Shown piece after piece: positions 62,035-64,000 of a stretch of 64,000 bases of DNA; the stretch's first letter is position 1, and every line of letters begins with the position of its first letter. Both the position numbers and the translations under genes were made by a program. Under the pieces are notes generated by a model. That model made no database searches. It saw only the letters and a program-made list of their open reading frames with translations, and was not told the origin of the DNA. This DNA comes from Polytrichum commune (Eukaryota; Streptophyta; Polytrichopsida; Polytrichales; Polytrichaceae), in assembly GCA_950295325.1 (NCBI GenBank), contig OX485806.1, positions 25,048,001 to 25,112,000 of the forward strand. Direction: 5' to 3'.

Positions 62035-63734
62035 CATGCTTACTTTATTCGACTCCTCTTGAGCATTCAATGCCTCTACCATCCCATTTTCTTTATTTTA
62101 TTCCAAAGTAGTTCCAACAATAATTTCTCACAATGATGAGGACCTTTCTCAAAATAGGAAGAAAAAAATAAATGTCAATTTTGAATGCACCAACATGAAT
62201 GAGAGCCCATTCACCATACACTAATCATTATCAAGGACGGCCTTACAAATATGCAAGCATATGTTCCACGTAATAGACTTTACCACAAAAGGGTGGGATA
62301 GTGGGCGAAACATAAGCAGAAATCCCAAGTTTCAATGTATTCGATTTTTGTATAGGTTTCCTCTTCCATGTTACGACCTTTGAATAAACACATGATCAAA
62401 GAGTTTCCCTCTACTTCTTAGCCTTGCCAAAGTTTAATTTTGAGTTTGATTGTTTTCACTTGGGAACATATAAAATGAACTTAGGGACTTGGGAGCCGTA
62501 AGGCGGGTGGGCCTAGCATCTCTATGTCTAGAGTATTTGTTGGAACATGAGAGTTTCCAGCTTACACACCAAAGACAAGATGCGCCTCCAAACACCAGAT
62601 TATTGTCCCAACCTTATAGGTATAACTGTAATGTGTGCATATTCTAGCATTTGATTTCCCATCAACACTTCCATTTATTAAGATATATATGAGTTGTTTT
62701 GTGTGTAAACATGCACCCCTCACAAGAATTATGTTTCTAGCAGCATTGCGAACAAAGTTTGTTTCATGCTAGTGTCCCTTGTTTATGGCAACGTAGGATT
62801 TGTTGCACTCATGTTATGAGTCCATGAACAATGGGATAATAATACACCTTCAATAGGTTTGTGGATGATTCTCCCTACCTACTCACCGTATTAAACTCGG
62901 GGCATGGTTATTCGGTCAAGATGTTTTGTTACATGAGCTTTTGGTCTATGATAAGTACCCTACCATTTTCACCTCGGCTTTTGTTTTCAAGCCAAAGGTG
63001 TTGCAATATCTATATACGTTGTCACACACATCGAGAAGGAAGATGTTGCATACCAAGAGAACCTCCTCTCTATCCAAATTGAAACAAGCCCTTTGTGAAG
63101 CTTGTGGCTAGTCCATCCCACTTGCTTCCTCCATTACTAATTTGGGGCTTTAAAGATCTACCTAATTACATTGTCGAATCACTATGAAAACTAAAGACTG
63201 ATTTATTCACCTCTATTGCATGACATTTTTGTGAGATAAATGTAAGATACGTTCATATGCAACAATCTCTCCTTTAACAATCTACATGTGAATTAAAAAG
63301 AGGGTGCAACATGGAGCATAGCGTTGCATGTGTGATTCAATGTGTGATTTGAGTTGGAAGAGAAAGAGACAGGAGAATAAGGTTATGTGTAAAGTCTCTC
63401 AAAGAGGGATGAAACTGCGGGTTTGATCTTTCTTTGAGAACATTTTTTTTATTAATAGTTTGTTAGCTTGTCGTGTATCAAAGCTCATTTTCAAAATTAG
63501 GTGAAACTTTTGAGACCTCCATTTTTCACCTCAAAACTTTGAGAGAATTTTAGGATTTGAAATAACTTGGATTTGCATGGGACCCGTTGTCTTAAATATG
63601 ATATTGACTAGGATACATCCTAGCTTGACCCATCCATCCTAGTAGGACATCTTAGAAAGCCGATTTTTAATAGCCCAACAATAATTCTCATAAACTCAAG
63701 GATTGGGACTAAAGCCACCCACCCATGGTTTCAT
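62035..63734. other. gene-free AT-rich interval
   Basis: Only short chance open frames. No RNA gene or repeat recognised. Confidence 0.55.
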
Positions 63735-64000
63735 CACTAGTAGAAAACTATGCCCAAAAGTACCGCAGCCGAAATTGGTTGCGGTTCCTTTGACCAACCT
63801 GATTTGCAGTCACTAAATAACTACATATTTTTCTTTTCATTTTGCGATTGCGACTTTCAATTTATTTTTGGCGTGTAATATACCGTTGGAAAGGTATTTT
63901 CATGGCCTTTCCAATGGTATATTACACGCCCCCAAATTCCTAAAACGTCAGTCGCTAAATCAAAAAACAAATTTACAGTCGTGTAGCGACTGCAGATCAG
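63735..64000 (+). mobile_element. terminus of a CACTA (En/Spm) DNA transposon, truncated by window edge
   Basis: Begins CACTAGTAGAAAACTATGCC, matching the terminal repeat style of plant CACTA elements. Subterminal motifs repeat in both orientations: ACCGCAGCC/GGTTGCGGT, and GCAGTCACTAAAT, TCAGTCGCTAAAT and TAGCGACTGC. An internal hairpin has 25-bp arms at 63870-63894 and 63906-63930 with one mismatch. The transposase would lie outside the window. Confidence 0.7.

Overview
The window is nuclear DNA of a land plant. Two spliced genes with GT-AG introns are plant-type: a KIN-12/POK-type phragmoplast kinesin and a cyclophilin-40. They sit in long AT-rich tracts full of decayed transposons. A Penelope-like reverse transcriptase and an integrase-type gene rarely seen in flowering plants make a non-seed plant (bryophyte, lycophyte or fern) my guess; this is inference only.

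Layout. (1) 1-19049, minus strand: 29 exons of a giant KIN-12 kinesin, at least 4,470 residues and open at its 3' end. An N-terminal disordered segment and motor are built from many short exons. Exons of 2.1 kb and 7.9 kb then encode coiled coil, including a ten-unit tandem array of 112 residues (exactly 16 heptads). (2) 19050-20430: its upstream region, with tandem repeats and two CT microsatellites. (3) 20430-27780: gene-free DNA with a dispersed CCGGTT-rich repeat, a strongly C-over-G skewed tract, an array of very diverged repeats, and a Harbinger-type MITE inserted in it. (4) 27791-32510: a Penelope-like retroelement (minus) with three in-frame stops in its RT reading frame, abutting a very AT-rich broken ORF with OTU-peptidase-like sequence (plus). 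(5) 34651-34950: a 46-bp tandem repeat. (6) 36559-38364, minus: a spliced DDE-integrase-like pseudogene with a lost catalytic Asp and a broken splice donor. (7) 39538-39857: two adjacent perfect inverted repeats. (8) 44660-45800, plus: a decayed Ty3/gypsy RT-RNase H. (9) 48571-52574, minus: complete CYP40 in nine coding exons, with a spliced 3' region that holds a second small reading frame. (10) 53560-64000: mostly empty AT-rich DNA with a second CCGGTT repeat copy, a second Harbinger-type MITE, and the terminus of a CACTA transposon running off the right edge.

The kinesin (division-plane and phragmoplast guidance) and CYP40 (Hsp90 co-chaperone) have no evident functional link; they are neighbours separated by about 30 kb of mobile DNA. 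No tRNA, rRNA or CRISPR array was found.
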